A DNA stretch of 64,000 bases from positions 2,232,001 to 2,296,000 of the forward strand of contig NZ_CP036289.1 of assembly GCF_007748115.1 (NCBI RefSeq). The letters run 5' to 3'. The translations under genes were made by a program, and so were the position numbers. Below, piece after piece: positions 9,676-18,734 of the stretch. How positions within the stretch are numbered: the first letter of the stretch is position 1; every line of letters starts with the position of its first letter. The DNA comes from Bremerella volcania. GTDB taxonomy: Bacteria; Planctomycetota; Planctomycetia; Pirellulales; Pirellulaceae. The notes under the pieces were generated by a model. The model searched no databases. It was not told the origin of the DNA and saw nothing but the letters and a program-made list of their open reading frames with translations.

Positions 9676-10497
9676 TTACGGTCGTTGAACCTTCAGCTCT
9701 TTCACCTCGTTTTCACGAACCTGAAGACGCTCGATGGCGGATGCTTTGCCCGTTTGGGGATCGACGTCGACGATCGCCCCATTCAGGCGGACATCGTCCT
9801 TGGCGACGTCGAATAGCGTTGGACGGAAGGTAACGGTCGTTTCCAGGACGCGATCGATACGCCGGCCAATGATGCTCTCGTGCGGGCCGGTCATGCCGAC
9901 GTCGCACATGAAAGCGGTTCCCCTGGGAAAGATCTGCTCGTCCGCCGTCGCGACGTGAGTATGCGTGCCGAGGCAGTAGCTGACTCTTCCGTCCAGATGA
10001 CGACCCATCAGTTGCTTGTCGCTGGTCGCTTCAGCGTGAAAGTCCACGCAGCGGATTTTGATGTCGGACGGAATCTGGGACAAAACCCGATCGATGGCGG
10101 TCCAGGGGCAATCAACCGGACGCATGAAGACACGTCCCATCACACTGATCACCGCGACACGCAACCCTTCCTTCGACTGGACGATGGCAAAGTCTTTTCC
10201 CGGTGCGGCGGCCGGATAGTTGGCAGGTTTTACGATGTTGGGCTGCGACTCAAGGGTCTTGTTGAGTTCCTTGCGTCGGTAGATATGATCCCCCATGGTG
10301 ATGCAGTCGACCCGGGCATCGATCAGTTCTCGATGGGCGGCCGGAGTCAGTCCCGAACCGCCGCATGCGTTTTCTGCATTGGCCACCACCAGGGAAAGGT
10401 TGTACTTCTCACGGAGGCCTGGAACGACGTCGCGAACGATATCGCGACCGACCTTCCCGACGATGTCTCCGATGTGCAGAATCCTCAAGGGATACAA
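9676..10497 (-). CDS. ymdB: YmdB-family metallophosphoesterase (2',3'-cyclic nucleotide phosphodiesterase)
   Basis: 273 residues, matching the usual length (about 265). N-terminal ILHIGDIVGKVGRD carries the first metal-binding Asp; VANAENACGGSGLT supplies the Asn-Glu-Asn site, and MGDHIYRR and LGTHTHVATAD the remaining ligands. The family uses a dinuclear metal centre to cleave cyclic phosphodiesters; in Bacillus it affects RNA turnover and sporulation/biofilm choice. It starts 18 bases after the rny stop on the same strand, so the pair is very likely one transcript. Confidence 0.93.
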   Translation of the reverse strand: MYPLRILHIGDIVGKVGRDIVRDVVPGLREKYNLSLVVANAENACGGSGLTPAAHRELIDARVDCITMGDHIYRRKELNKTLESQPNIVKPANYPAAAPGKDFAIVQSKEGLRVAVISVMGRVFMRPVDCPWTAIDRVLSQIPSDIKIRCVDFHAEATSDKQLMGRHLDGRVSYCLGTHTHVATADEQIFPRGTAFMCDVGMTGPHESIIGRRIDRVLETTVTFRPTLFDVAKDDVRLNGAIVDVDPQTGKASAIERLQVRENEVKELKVQRP

Positions 10498-10515
10498 CCT
10501 TTCCGTGATGAGTAG

Positions 10516-12066
10516 TTAGCGAGCAAATTCCGTGAACCGGGACTCGCGGACCATGGTTACCTTGATTTCGCCGGGATACGTCAGCTGTTCCTCGAACGCT
10601 TTGGCGATATCGCGACAGATTTTGGCAGCCATCTCGTCGTTCACTTCCTTGGCCGAAGCGATCACGCGCAGTTCGCGACCCGCTTGAATGGCGAAGGCCT
10701 GTTCGACTCCGTGGAAGCCAGTGGCAATCGACTCCAGCTCTTCCATGCGTTTGATGTACCGTTCGAGCGTCTCACGGCGAGCCCCAGGACGCGAGGCACT
10801 GCAAGCATCCGCCGTGGCGACCAGCATCGTGTAAGGGTACTCGGTGATGATCTCGTCGTGATGACCAAACGCGGCGTGGACCACCTCGGGCGATTCTCCG
10901 TGACGCTTCAAGAGGTCGGCACCGATCTTGGGGTGCCCCCCTTCCAGTTCATGGTCCGCTGCTTTCCCGATATCGTGCAGCAACCCTGCACGCCGGGCAA
11001 TTTGCGGATCGAGCCCAACCATTTCGGCCAGTAGTCCGGCAATGAAACCGACTTCAATGCTGTGGCGCAACACGTTCTGGCTGTAGCTGGTTCGGAAATG
11101 AAGTCTTCCCAGCATTTCGACCAGGCGGGGGTGCAGTCCCATCACGTTGATTTCGGTGGTCGCTTCTTCCCCCTTCTTCCGAATTGTCGTTTCGATGTCG
11201 GACTGGGTTTCCTTGACGACTTCTTCGATCCGCGAGGGGTGAATGCGGCCGTCGGCGATCAATTTGTTAAGCGATTGCCGAGCGATCTCGCGGCGAACCG
11301 GATCGAAACCGCTGACGATCACCACGCCTGGCGTATCGTCGATGATCACGTCGACGCCGGTCTCCTTTTCAAAGCTGCGGATGTTACGCCCTTCACGACC
11401 GATAATTCGCCCCTTCATTTCATCGCTGGGGATGTCGACCGTGCTGGTCGTCGACTCCGCGGTGTGGGCCGCGGCGAACCGCTGCATGGCCGTCAGCAGC
11501 ATGTCTTGGACGATGGGGCGAACTTCTTCTTCCATCCGTCGCTGGTGCTTCAAAATGATCGCGCCGGTTTCGGACTGAAGTTGTTGGTCGAGCAGCTTGA
11601 GCAGTTCGCTCTTGGCTTCTTCGGCGTTGAGTCCGCTCATCCGGTGCAGGCGTTCCTGCTGATCGCGGATGATGCTTTCGAGGTTGGTCGAGCGTTTGTC
11701 GTTCTCTTCGATTTTCTCGCTGAGACGCCGCTGCGTGGTTTCGACCATGTTCTCTTGCTTGCGCAAGTGGGTCGCTTGTTGTTCGATCGATTCTTCGCGG
11801 CGGTCGAGTGACTTCTCGCGTTCGCGGATTTCGTCTCGTTGTTTGGAGAGGTCTCGTTCGGCTTCGGTTTTCTGACGGAGAGCTTCTTCTTTCGCTTCGA
11901 GCAAAGCTTCTTTTTTGAGGTTCTCAGAATCCTGTTTGGCTTTTTCCAGGATCTGTTGGGCCTCGGTCTCCACGTCCTTCTTTCGGAGCCGATCGATAAA
12001 CTTGACAAGCAGCGCGGCTCCAATCGCCGCGATAGCCGCTGTCAATGCATAATAAAACCCAGACAC
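10516..12066 (-). CDS. rny: Ribonuclease Y
   Basis: 516 residues, standard length. Order: an N-terminal membrane helix ([23 protein letters not shown]), a long charged coiled coil (about 25-195), a KH domain with [15 protein letters not shown], and an HD domain with [10 protein letters not shown] and LLHDIGKA (His-Asp metal site). RNase Y is a membrane-bound endoribonuclease that starts mRNA decay. Its coupling to ymdB (18-base gap) reproduces the Gram-positive ymdA-ymdB arrangement. Confidence 0.96.
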   Translation of the reverse strand: MSGFYYALTAAIAAIGAALLVKFIDRLRKKDVETEAQQILEKAKQDSENLKKEALLEAKEEALRQKTEAERDLSKQRDEIREREKSLDRREESIEQQATHLRKQENMVETTQRRLSEKIEENDKRSTNLESIIRDQQERLHRMSGLNAEEAKSELLKLLDQQLQSETGAIILKHQRRMEEEVRPIVQDMLLTAMQRFAAAHTAESTTSTVDIPSDEMKGRIIGREGRNIRSFEKETGVDVIIDDTPGVVIVSGFDPVRREIARQSLNKLIADGRIHPSRIEEVVKETQSDIETTIRKKGEEATTEINVMGLHPRLVEMLGRLHFRTSYSQNVLRHSIEVGFIAGLLAEMVGLDPQIARRAGLLHDIGKAADHELEGGHPKIGADLLKRHGESPEVVHAAFGHHDEIITEYPYTMLVATADACSASRPGARRETLERYIKRMEELESIATGFHGVEQAFAIQAGRELRVIASAKEVNDEMAAKICRDIAKAFEEQLTYPGEIKVTMVRESRFTEFAR

Positions 12067-12804
12067 GTTCCACTACTCCTGTAGCTGGATGGAATAGCGT
12101 TTAACGTGGCAGTTGTTTACAGACGAACGGTCAGTGCGTCGCCAGTGACGCACAAGCGCGACGTCGAGAAGACCATCGAAGTGCCAGACTTGAAATTCGT
12201 TCCCCCGAACGACAGAACCACCAAGCGCAGTATGCCCCTGAAAGGTCAGTAGTCGGATCGAGTTCCGGAAGAGTTTCCGGAGACTGGGCCTGCACGTTTC
12301 GAGGAGCCTTGTCGGGCTCGCTGGCAGGCGTCGTGGGGAAGAAGATGGGCGTCAATTTCCAGCCAACCAATCAGTGGCAAATGAACCACTGCGGTTTCTC
12401 GTTGAGAATTTGCGTGTCGCAGAGCCGGTTTCGCTTTCGCGCGAGCTGGGCTCAATATCTCTACCTTCCATGGACATAGCGCCAGAAGGAGCCGTATCAG
12501 AAAAAGAAGGAGTACTTGCACGCTTATCTGCCCTCCGAAAAGCCAAATGGGGCTAGAGGATTTACCAATCCGGCACATCGACTGAGCTTCCCTAACCGAT
12601 CGTCCAGCAAACGTGTTTGCCAAATTTCGTTAAACGCTTAGGTCAACACAATCGTTGGGATAAGCGCACAATGGTAGTACGCCTAACCCGTTCACGCTAT
12701 ATTAACAGAGTTCCCCGTCGGAGGGAAGCATTCATTTTTTTCTTGCGGGAATCGTTCTCAATCATTCAAGACCTGGCAGCTTGCATTTGCCAAAGCCGCA
12801 AGAC
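12067..12804. other. Long intergenic stretch without a supported gene
   Basis: About 740 bases between divergent rny and tilS. Several short frames exist on both strands (minus 12246-12623, plus 12374-12556), but none has a recognisable family, a convincing ribosome binding site or a hydropathy pattern. A 34-codon minus-strand frame ending near 12121 has coding-like third positions but no good start. Promoters for both flanking genes must lie here. Confidence 0.4.
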
Positions 12805-13806
12805 ATGGCGACATTTCCGCAACGATTTCTCGAAAGCTGGCCGCCGGCAGCCTGGCATGGCCGGGTAACCCTTCTCGCCGTGTCCGGCGGGGCTGATAGC
12901 ATGGCCCTTTTGCGGCTGATGGCCGACAGCGTCAACCAATCCGGGCGTGAAAAGTTGTGGGTGGTGCACGTCAATCACGGTCTTCGTGGCCAGGCCTCGG
13001 AGGACGACCAGCAGTTCGTGGTGGAGTCGGCCAAAAGCTTGGGACTGAGGGTTCGCACCCGTTCCCTTCCTGCCGATACCCTTTCGCCAGAGCAAACCGC
13101 GGATGGGCTCGAGACCGCGGCCCGGGCGGCGCGGTATGCGTTCTTTGAAGAAGTGGCCCGCGAGGTCGAAGCCAGGTATTTGGTGACGGCCCATCATCAG
13201 GACGACCAAATCGAAACGGTCCTGCATCGCATTTTGCGAGGGACCGGCATTGCCGGGCTTTCCGGCATTGCCACGGCTCGCCAGTGGCTTCCCGGCATTG
13301 GGTTGGTAAGGCCGCTACTGCCGTTTAGGCGTCGTGAGATCGTGGACTATCTCCGTGAAATTGATCAGCCGTGGCGAGAAGATGCCACCAATGCCGGGCA
13401 AGATTTTACCCGCAACAAGATCCGCAACGACCTGCTGCCGAAGCTTCGTGAAGACTTCGGGGAACAGGTCGAGCAGTCCCTCTATCGTCTCTCGCTTCAA
13501 GCAACCGAGTGCCAGGAAGTGATCAACGACCTGGTGGACGATCTAGTGGAAGCCGCTGTCACGATCGCCGATTCAACGACCGTTCACATCGACCTAGGCA
13601 AGCTGTGTGATGTTCGCCCTTACCTGGTGCGCGAACTGTTGGTTCGCATCTGGCGTGATCAGAAATGGCCTCGTCAGGACATGACGCAGTTACACTGGCA
13701 TAAGCTAAGTGAGTTGGCCTTCGGACAGACCGATGCCGTGGCGGACGTTCTGCCCGGGGCGATTCGTGCTGCCCGAGAAGCGGATGTTTTGATTCTCAGG
13801 CGTTAG
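12805..13806 (+). CDS. tilS: tRNA(Ile)-lysidine synthase
   Basis: 333 residues from the ATG at 12805 (an in-frame TTG lies at 12781). The PP-loop ATP-binding motif [12 protein letters not shown] is at about residues 24-35, followed by HVNHGLRG and the family's [21 protein letters not shown]. TilS attaches lysine to C34 of tRNA(Ile2) CAU so that it reads AUA and not AUG; it is essential and cytosolic. Length is shorter than the E. coli enzyme (about 430), as in many bacteria lacking the full C-terminal domain. The GH16 gene follows after 20 bases but has no functional link. Confidence 0.92.
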   Translation: MATFPQRFLESWPPAAWHGRVTLLAVSGGADSMALLRLMADSVNQSGREKLWVVHVNHGLRGQASEDDQQFVVESAKSLGLRVRTRSLPADTLSPEQTADGLETAARAARYAFFEEVAREVEARYLVTAHHQDDQIETVLHRILRGTGIAGLSGIATARQWLPGIGLVRPLLPFRRREIVDYLREIDQPWREDATNAGQDFTRNKIRNDLLPKLREDFGEQVEQSLYRLSLQATECQEVINDLVDDLVEAAVTIADSTTVHIDLGKLCDVRPYLVRELLVRIWRDQKWPRQDMTQLHWHKLSELAFGQTDAVADVLPGAIRAAREADVLILRR

Positions 13807-13826
13807 ACTCCTCTGAGGTTTCGTGC

Positions 13827-14951
13827 ATGTTGGTTCGAGCGATGTTGTTGTTGATTGTCACCGCAGTCTTGTGCCCTCCGCTGACGATTGGCCAGGAACT
13901 TCCTCCCCTTCCCTCCGGCGCTAAGGTGACGCTTGAGGAAGATTGGTCTAGCAGCAAAATCGATGAAAAAAAGTGGTACGTCTATCGCAAGAAGTGGGGC
14001 AACGGTAATCACGGCGTGGTGCCTGAGAACGTAACGATCGGCAAGGACGTAGTTGGGGGCAAGCAGAAGAACGTGCTCGTCTGTACGGCCCACGGCGATC
14101 AGTACGACGGCGAAGTGATTGGCTGGTGGGGCAATAAGACCCGAGTCGGCGGCGTGATTGTGAGCCAGCAGTACTTCGCCTCGGGGCGTTTCGAGGTCGT
14201 CATGAAGATTGGCTCGCAGGAAAAGCATCCCGGAGGGCCAGCCGATCCGATGCGACCCAAGGGATGTATTCCTGCTTTGTGGACCTATGGGTATCGCTGG
14301 GTTGAAGCCGACAAGAGCCGGCAAGGTGAGTTTCAAGCCGAAACTCCAATGTACAACCCGCACATGCCTGCCTATGGCCTGGCTGCAAACGAGTACTGGT
14401 CGGAGTTAGACTTTCCGGAGTTCGGCAAGGCAGGCAACTTCGAGAACTCGATGTACAACACGTTCCTGCAGAACCGCCACGACAACCGCTTCTTTCAAAT
14501 CCCCCGAGCCATCGACGGATCGTATCACACGTTCGTCACCGAGTGGCGAACGCATCTTAGGCCGATGCCGGCGATTCGCGACGCTCAGGTGATCGAGTCG
14601 GAAGGCTATTACTGGATTCAAGATAAGTCGGTTCCCTTCGCCGATTACCTGGGCAACCCCCTTAAGAAACTCGGTGATAACAAGTATGCCCTTTACGAAG
14701 GCAAGATTGCCATGCACTACATCGATGGCAAGAAGGTCGCCGGGAACGACAAATGGGTCCCTGCGATGTCGGCTCAGTTGAACATGGGCGTGTGGCTGCC
14801 TGACTGGGCCGGACCGGCCGACTGGAAGACGGCCAGCATGAAGATCGCCAGCGTGAAAGTGTGGCAGTACGGCGACGAGGGGGATGTGATCGGAGTGATG
14901 AAGGGGCGGAACCCCGACAACTTTGTCCAAGATGGGAAGCCAATTGATTAA
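13827..14951 (+). CDS. Secreted family GH16 glycoside hydrolase
   Basis: 374 residues with signal peptide [22 protein letters not shown]. The catalytic signature is present as [12 protein letters not shown], i.e. the E-x-D-x-x-E motif in which the first Glu is nucleophile and the last Glu the acid/base. Aromatic residues typical of the jelly-roll cleft ([17 protein letters not shown]) flank it. GH16 enzymes hydrolyse beta-1,3 or beta-1,4 glucans and galactans (laminarin, agar, carrageenan); the exact substrate is unknown. It fits a marine polysaccharide-degrading lifestyle. Confidence 0.87.
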   Translation: MLVRAMLLLIVTAVLCPPLTIGQELPPLPSGAKVTLEEDWSSSKIDEKKWYVYRKKWGNGNHGVVPENVTIGKDVVGGKQKNVLVCTAHGDQYDGEVIGWWGNKTRVGGVIVSQQYFASGRFEVVMKIGSQEKHPGGPADPMRPKGCIPALWTYGYRWVEADKSRQGEFQAETPMYNPHMPAYGLAANEYWSELDFPEFGKAGNFENSMYNTFLQNRHDNRFFQIPRAIDGSYHTFVTEWRTHLRPMPAIRDAQVIESEGYYWIQDKSVPFADYLGNPLKKLGDNKYALYEGKIAMHYIDGKKVAGNDKWVPAMSAQLNMGVWLPDWAGPADWKTASMKIASVKVWQYGDEGDVIGVMKGRNPDNFVQDGKPID

Positions 14952-14966
14952 CCGAATCGCAATTCG

Positions 14967-15155
14967 CTAAATCGATTCGTCCCATGCCTGATTCCAGATG
15001 GCCGCTCCCTTTTCATGACTGGCGATCCCTTCAAGGAACGCTTCCATGACGGCATTCAGGTCGAAATCTTCGCATTGATCCCATTGAAGCAGTTTGGGTC
15101 GGTGGACGCGGAATTCTGCCTCGCCTGCCGGGGTGTAGGGAATGGCGATCATCAT
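14967..15155 (-). CDS. Small hypothetical protein, possibly the 3' half of a disrupted gene
   Basis: 62 residues. Motifs such as FRVHRPKLLQW and GIASHEKGAAIWNQAWDES look like a conserved protein C-terminus. The first ATG overlaps the stop of the upstream frame as ATGA, so translation could be coupled. No known function. Its N-terminus starts abruptly in a beta-strand-like IAIPYTPAGEAEF, which may mean the natural protein was longer. Confidence 0.55.
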   Translation of the reverse strand: MMIAIPYTPAGEAEFRVHRPKLLQWDQCEDFDLNAVMEAFLEGIASHEKGAAIWNQAWDESI

Positions 15156-15265
15156 TTGCCATCTTCGGTGGAGTAGGCCAGCATGGGGATCAATGTGTCG
15201 CCGTCAGAGACACACCAAATGGCATGGGCGGCAAAGAAACCGGCTAGTTGTGATGCTGTAATCAA
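15152..15265 (-). CDS. 37-residue frame overlapping the next gene by ATGA; possible 5' half of the same gene
   Basis: Starting at TTG 15265 (GAGG four bases upstream), it encodes ITASQLAGFFAAHAIWCVSD and then GDTLIPMLAYSTEDGK, an amphipathic, coding-like sequence. It ends in TGA within ATGATG, where the 62-residue frame begins. Either it is a coupled microprotein pair or both pieces derive from one ancestral gene that suffered a frameshift or internal deletion. An in-frame TAA lies 30 bases before the TTG, so a longer start is impossible. Confidence 0.4.
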   Translation of the reverse strand: MITASQLAGFFAAHAIWCVSDGDTLIPMLAYSTEDGK

Positions 15266-15334
15266 AGGAACCTCGAGGTTTATTGGTGGTGGTTAAGATC
15301 GCGTAGGATACTTCAATCTGTTCCTCTTTGCACG

Positions 15335-15367
15335 AAAAAAGGCGAGCCTGAGAGAGGCTCGCCTTTT
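15335..15367 (-). terminator. Bidirectional intrinsic terminator after the MFS gene
   Basis: A 13-bp perfect stem (15337-15349 with 15355-15367) with loop GAGAG is flanked by A and T runs on the two sides. On the minus strand it lies about 27 bases past the transporter stop and is followed by six U. Confidence 0.88.
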
Positions 15368-15393
15368 GATTTTGATCACCGACGCGGATGGAG

Positions 15394-16992
15394 CTACTCG
15401 ACCGGTCCTTCGACACCGCCGGTGTATTGCTCGGTTTCCGATTCTTCACCGTGCAGCACGACCTGCTTGTAACCACCCTGGCTCCAGAAGTAGATCACCA
15501 GCAGCAAGTAGCATAGGCCCATTGTGGCGGGGATAATGGCTGTCCACTTCAATGCCATTCGACCGCCATAAATGTTGGCCTCTTCGATCGTCTTGAGTTC
15601 CTTCTCGTACTGCTGTTCGCTGGTCGGCTTGTTGGCTTCCCACCAGGCGTTGAGGGCCTTGGTTTCTTCGGAAACCTTGCCTTCCTCGGTTTCGATTTCC
15701 GTACGACGTGCCAATTCCGCCCCGTCGTCCTTAAGCACCCCCACTTTGGCACCGTCCAGTGCGTAAACTTCTGGGAAGAAGAGGAACGCCTTCTTATTCT
15801 GCGAGCGGTACTCTTCGAACAATGCGTCGTCCAACTGCTGCATCTTCTGCGTAGCGAAGTAGTCCTGCTTGTAACCGATACCAGGACCACCCAAGAGACC
15901 CGCCGAGAGCATCCCGATACCCCCCATCACGCCCATCGTGATGGCACCACCGCGCGGGAAGCGTTCGCCCACCACACCGAGCATCGTTGGCCAGAAGAAG
16001 GTCTTACCCAAGCCGTACACGGTAGCCGCGGCGAGAATCGCCCAGCCGGTATTGGCCGAGCCAAGCCAGTAAAGCCCCGCGCAACCGAAGATCGCACAGA
16101 CAAACAACAGCCCCAGTGGATTGATCTGGTGAACGATCGGCCCGGCGAAGAATCGCAGGACGAACATGATCGCCGAAGTGTAGATGAACAATAGGAACGC
16201 CTTGCCGGAGATCACGTTTTCCATGATGTTCGTGATCCAACTGTCGGTACCCAGTTCGACGTAACCCACCATCGCGTGAATGACGAACAGGAACAACAGC
16301 AGCGGCGAGAGGAACTGCAGCAGCATTTCCTTCGTGGTCACACCGGCAGCAGCGGCTTCCGATGGTGGGAAGGCTTCCTTCAACACCATGAACCCATAGA
16401 CCAGGGTCGGAACCATGTACAGCGCGAGCGGAATTTCCCATGGCAGGTGGTTGATCGCAGCGTTGTCGCCACAAAACATGTAACCGATGATACCGCCGAT
16501 GATCAAACCAGCCGGCCAGCCAGCGTGCAAGATGTTCAGATAGTGCGTCTTCTCTTTCGGGAAGAGGGTCGCGACCAGCGGGTTAATCACCGCTTCGCAA
16601 ACGCCATTGGCCAGAGCGAAGATGAACACGCCGATGTACAAGCACCAATAGGTGGCGTCTTTCCCGGCGATCCCGTACACAGGCGTCGCGGCCAATGTGA
16701 TGACCACCGACAGAACGTGTAGCACGAAGGCGAGCACCAGCAGCTTCTTGTAGCCCAAAAGGTTATCGGCCAGGAAGCTGAAGAAGATAATCGTCACACC
16801 AAAACCCACCAGGCCGCCCCCGGTGATCGTTCCGAGTTCCACCTTGGTGAAACCGTAACGGATGGCCCAGTCGTTCAAAATCCCAGCACGAACACCAAAA
16901 CCGACGCCTGCGGCAATCAGGGTCATGAAGCTAGCGATGAGAAGCGCCATCCGATGATAGGTCGGGCTGGCTGCGGAAGAATCGTTGGACAT
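15394..16992 (-). CDS. Major facilitator superfamily transporter
   Basis: 532 residues with about 12 hydrophobic helices. The MFS loop 2-3 region is LADNLLGYKKLLVLAF; motifs such as GWPAGLIIGG, LGKTFFWPTMLGVVGE and RGGAITMGVMGGIGMLSAGLLGGPG fit sugar or nucleoside type permeases. A roughly 110-residue charged loop (about 375-485) between the last helices is unusual for MFS proteins and has no motif I recognise. Substrate cannot be assigned. Transcribed alone, closed by the terminator at 15335. Confidence 0.85.
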   Translation of the reverse strand: MSNDSSAASPTYHRMALLIASFMTLIAAGVGFGVRAGILNDWAIRYGFTKVELGTITGGGLVGFGVTIIFFSFLADNLLGYKKLLVLAFVLHVLSVVITLAATPVYGIAGKDATYWCLYIGVFIFALANGVCEAVINPLVATLFPKEKTHYLNILHAGWPAGLIIGGIIGYMFCGDNAAINHLPWEIPLALYMVPTLVYGFMVLKEAFPPSEAAAAGVTTKEMLLQFLSPLLLFLFVIHAMVGYVELGTDSWITNIMENVISGKAFLLFIYTSAIMFVLRFFAGPIVHQINPLGLLFVCAIFGCAGLYWLGSANTGWAILAAATVYGLGKTFFWPTMLGVVGERFPRGGAITMGVMGGIGMLSAGLLGGPGIGYKQDYFATQKMQQLDDALFEEYRSQNKKAFLFFPEVYALDGAKVGVLKDDGAELARRTEIETEEGKVSEETKALNAWWEANKPTSEQQYEKELKTIEEANIYGGRMALKWTAIIPATMGLCYLLLVIYFWSQGGYKQVVLHGEESETEQYTGGVEGPVE

Positions 16993-17324
16993 GGGAAGGA
17001 AATCTCCTACACGAAACTGTGCATAATGGGGGGCAGTATTGACGGCCGCTCTTGATGAGGGCAGTGCTAGATCAAGTTTGACCAGTTCATGGGGTGGAAC
17101 CGGAGAAGACGAGAAAAAAGTGAATTTGTGCCTCGTATATTACGTGGCAGTCCGAGTATACCGACTCGTTCATGGAAGTAAACTATTGTCCTGGGGTGAT
17201 TTCGGGCAAGATTTCCCCTAAGACGCTAATATTGTACAAACGCGTACAGATTGCCTGGCTTGCCAGTTTCTCCTGAGGCGATTCGTCGACGTCGCAATCG
17301 TCCCAAAGGTTGTCGGTCACCTAA
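16993..17324. promoter_or_regulatory. Divergent promoter region between MFS and glycosyltransferase genes
   Basis: About 330 bases between divergent genes, with no supported gene. It contains TGTAC-6-GTACA (17233-17248), a small inverted repeat that could be a regulator site ahead of the glycosyltransferase gene. No confident -35/-10 was chosen. Confidence 0.35.
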
Positions 17325-18626
17325 ATGTCTAGTAACCAACAAGTTGCGGAGCCTCAAAAGCGAGAATACGTCTGGCTCTTGGTAACGATTGTCGTTTTAG
17401 GCGCGTTGGTTCGACTGGGGGCCGCGGTTTGGTGGGAATCAAGAATTCCTGAGGGAGAACGTTTTTTCTTCGGCGATAGTCTCAGTTATGAAGTCTTGGC
17501 GCGTCATCTGGCGCGGGGAGAAGATTTCGTTTACGGAGATGCCCAGGTCGCGCGAACGCCAGGCTATCCGTTGCTACTCGCGCCGGTGTACTGGTTGGGT
17601 GAACAGCCGCCGACGCTTGCCTTGCGATTGATCGGCATTGTTTGCGGTACGCTGGCCATTGGGTTGGCGGCGTGGATTGCCCGAATGTTGTTTGATCCGG
17701 TGGCCGCGGTATTCGCCGCCCTGCTCGTGGCGTTCTATCCCGGGGCCATCGCGATGAGCGTTTTCATCTTGAGCGAAGCCCCGTTTGCGCCGCTGATGCT
17801 TTTGAATCTCGGCTGGCTAATCGTCGCACTGCGAGCCGAGGATCCATCACGTCGCATGAAGTTCGCGGCCCTTTCCGGTTTGGCGTTCGGACTGGCCATT
17901 TTGATGCGGCCCAGCTGGTTGATGTTTCCCTTGTTCGCCGCACCGATCGGGCTGCTCTTTTACCCGGACCGCAAGCAACAGCTATATGCCTACACGACCG
18001 CAGCAGTCGTGGCCGCATTGGTGCTGACGCCATGGTGGGTTCGTAATTACGTCGTAATCGGCAAGTTCGTCCCGACGACCCTTCAAGTTGGGGCGAGTTT
18101 GTACGATGGGATCAGTCCCATGGCGACGGGGGCGAGCGACATGAGCTACGTCCCTGAGTTCAAACGCGATCTGGCCGCCGAGGAAGCAACCCTGGAAGGC
18201 CCCCTGCCCGGTACCTTTGAATCGCGTCTCGACGATCGCATGAAGCAGGCATCGATCGACTGGGCCAAGCAAAACCCAGGTAGCGTGATCCAACTGGCAG
18301 GCGTCAAGTTTTGGCGCTATTGGAACCCGCTGGGGAACGATCCCAAGGTGATTGGCAAGATGGACATCGTGACCGCTTTGGGCTATTTGCCGATCGTTGT
18401 GACTGGCCTGCTGGCCATCGTACTGTTTGCCCGACGAATGTGGATCTACTGTCTGTTGGCCTTACCGATCTTCTATTTCTGTTGCTTGCACATGGTCTTC
18501 GTCAGTTCGATTCGGTATCGCCAGCCGCCCATGCTAGCCCTGGCGATCCTCAGTGCAGGCCTGCTTGCCGGCTGGTGGCGAATGTACTGCCAGCGAATCG
18601 CGACGAGCCTTCCCTCTGAAAACTGA
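17325..18626 (+). CDS. GT39/ArnT-like membrane glycosyltransferase
   Basis: 433 residues with about ten membrane helices. The first extracytoplasmic loop has the family's acidic region FFFGDSLSYEVLARHLARGE followed by ARTPGYPLLLAPVYWL, typical of the PMT/ArnT superfamily (an Asp in loop 1 acts on a polyprenyl-phosphate sugar). LMRPSWLMFPLF and LTPWWVRNYVVIGKFVPTT are further hallmarks. It likely transfers a sugar from a lipid carrier to a glycan, lipid or protein on the outer face of the membrane; acceptor unknown. Confidence 0.82.
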   Translation: MSSNQQVAEPQKREYVWLLVTIVVLGALVRLGAAVWWESRIPEGERFFFGDSLSYEVLARHLARGEDFVYGDAQVARTPGYPLLLAPVYWLGEQPPTLALRLIGIVCGTLAIGLAAWIARMLFDPVAAVFAALLVAFYPGAIAMSVFILSEAPFAPLMLLNLGWLIVALRAEDPSRRMKFAALSGLAFGLAILMRPSWLMFPLFAAPIGLLFYPDRKQQLYAYTTAAVVAALVLTPWWVRNYVVIGKFVPTTLQVGASLYDGISPMATGASDMSYVPEFKRDLAAEEATLEGPLPGTFESRLDDRMKQASIDWAKQNPGSVIQLAGVKFWRYWNPLGNDPKVIGKMDIVTALGYLPIVVTGLLAIVLFARRMWIYCLLALPIFYFCCLHMVFVSSIRYRQPPMLALAILSAGLLAGWWRMYCQRIATSLPSEN

Positions 18627-18734
18627 AAACGGCCCCAGAAAACCGCTGCCAGCACCCAAACCGGCGTTTACCAGAAGGCGTGATTCTGCCAAGATTTAGC
18701 GACATCTGTCCGCTTGGAAAGGATTCCATCCCGG

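Noticed and set aside
11062-11811. 249-codon frame opposite rny
   Set aside because: Antisense to the coiled coil and KH/HD region; composition typical of a shadow frame.
12246-12623. 125-codon minus-strand frame in the rny-tilS gap
   Set aside because: No ribosome site and mixed composition; could not be supported as a gene.
15204-15476. 90-codon minus-strand frame spanning the MFS terminator
   Set aside because: It crosses a strong terminator and overlaps the transporter end.
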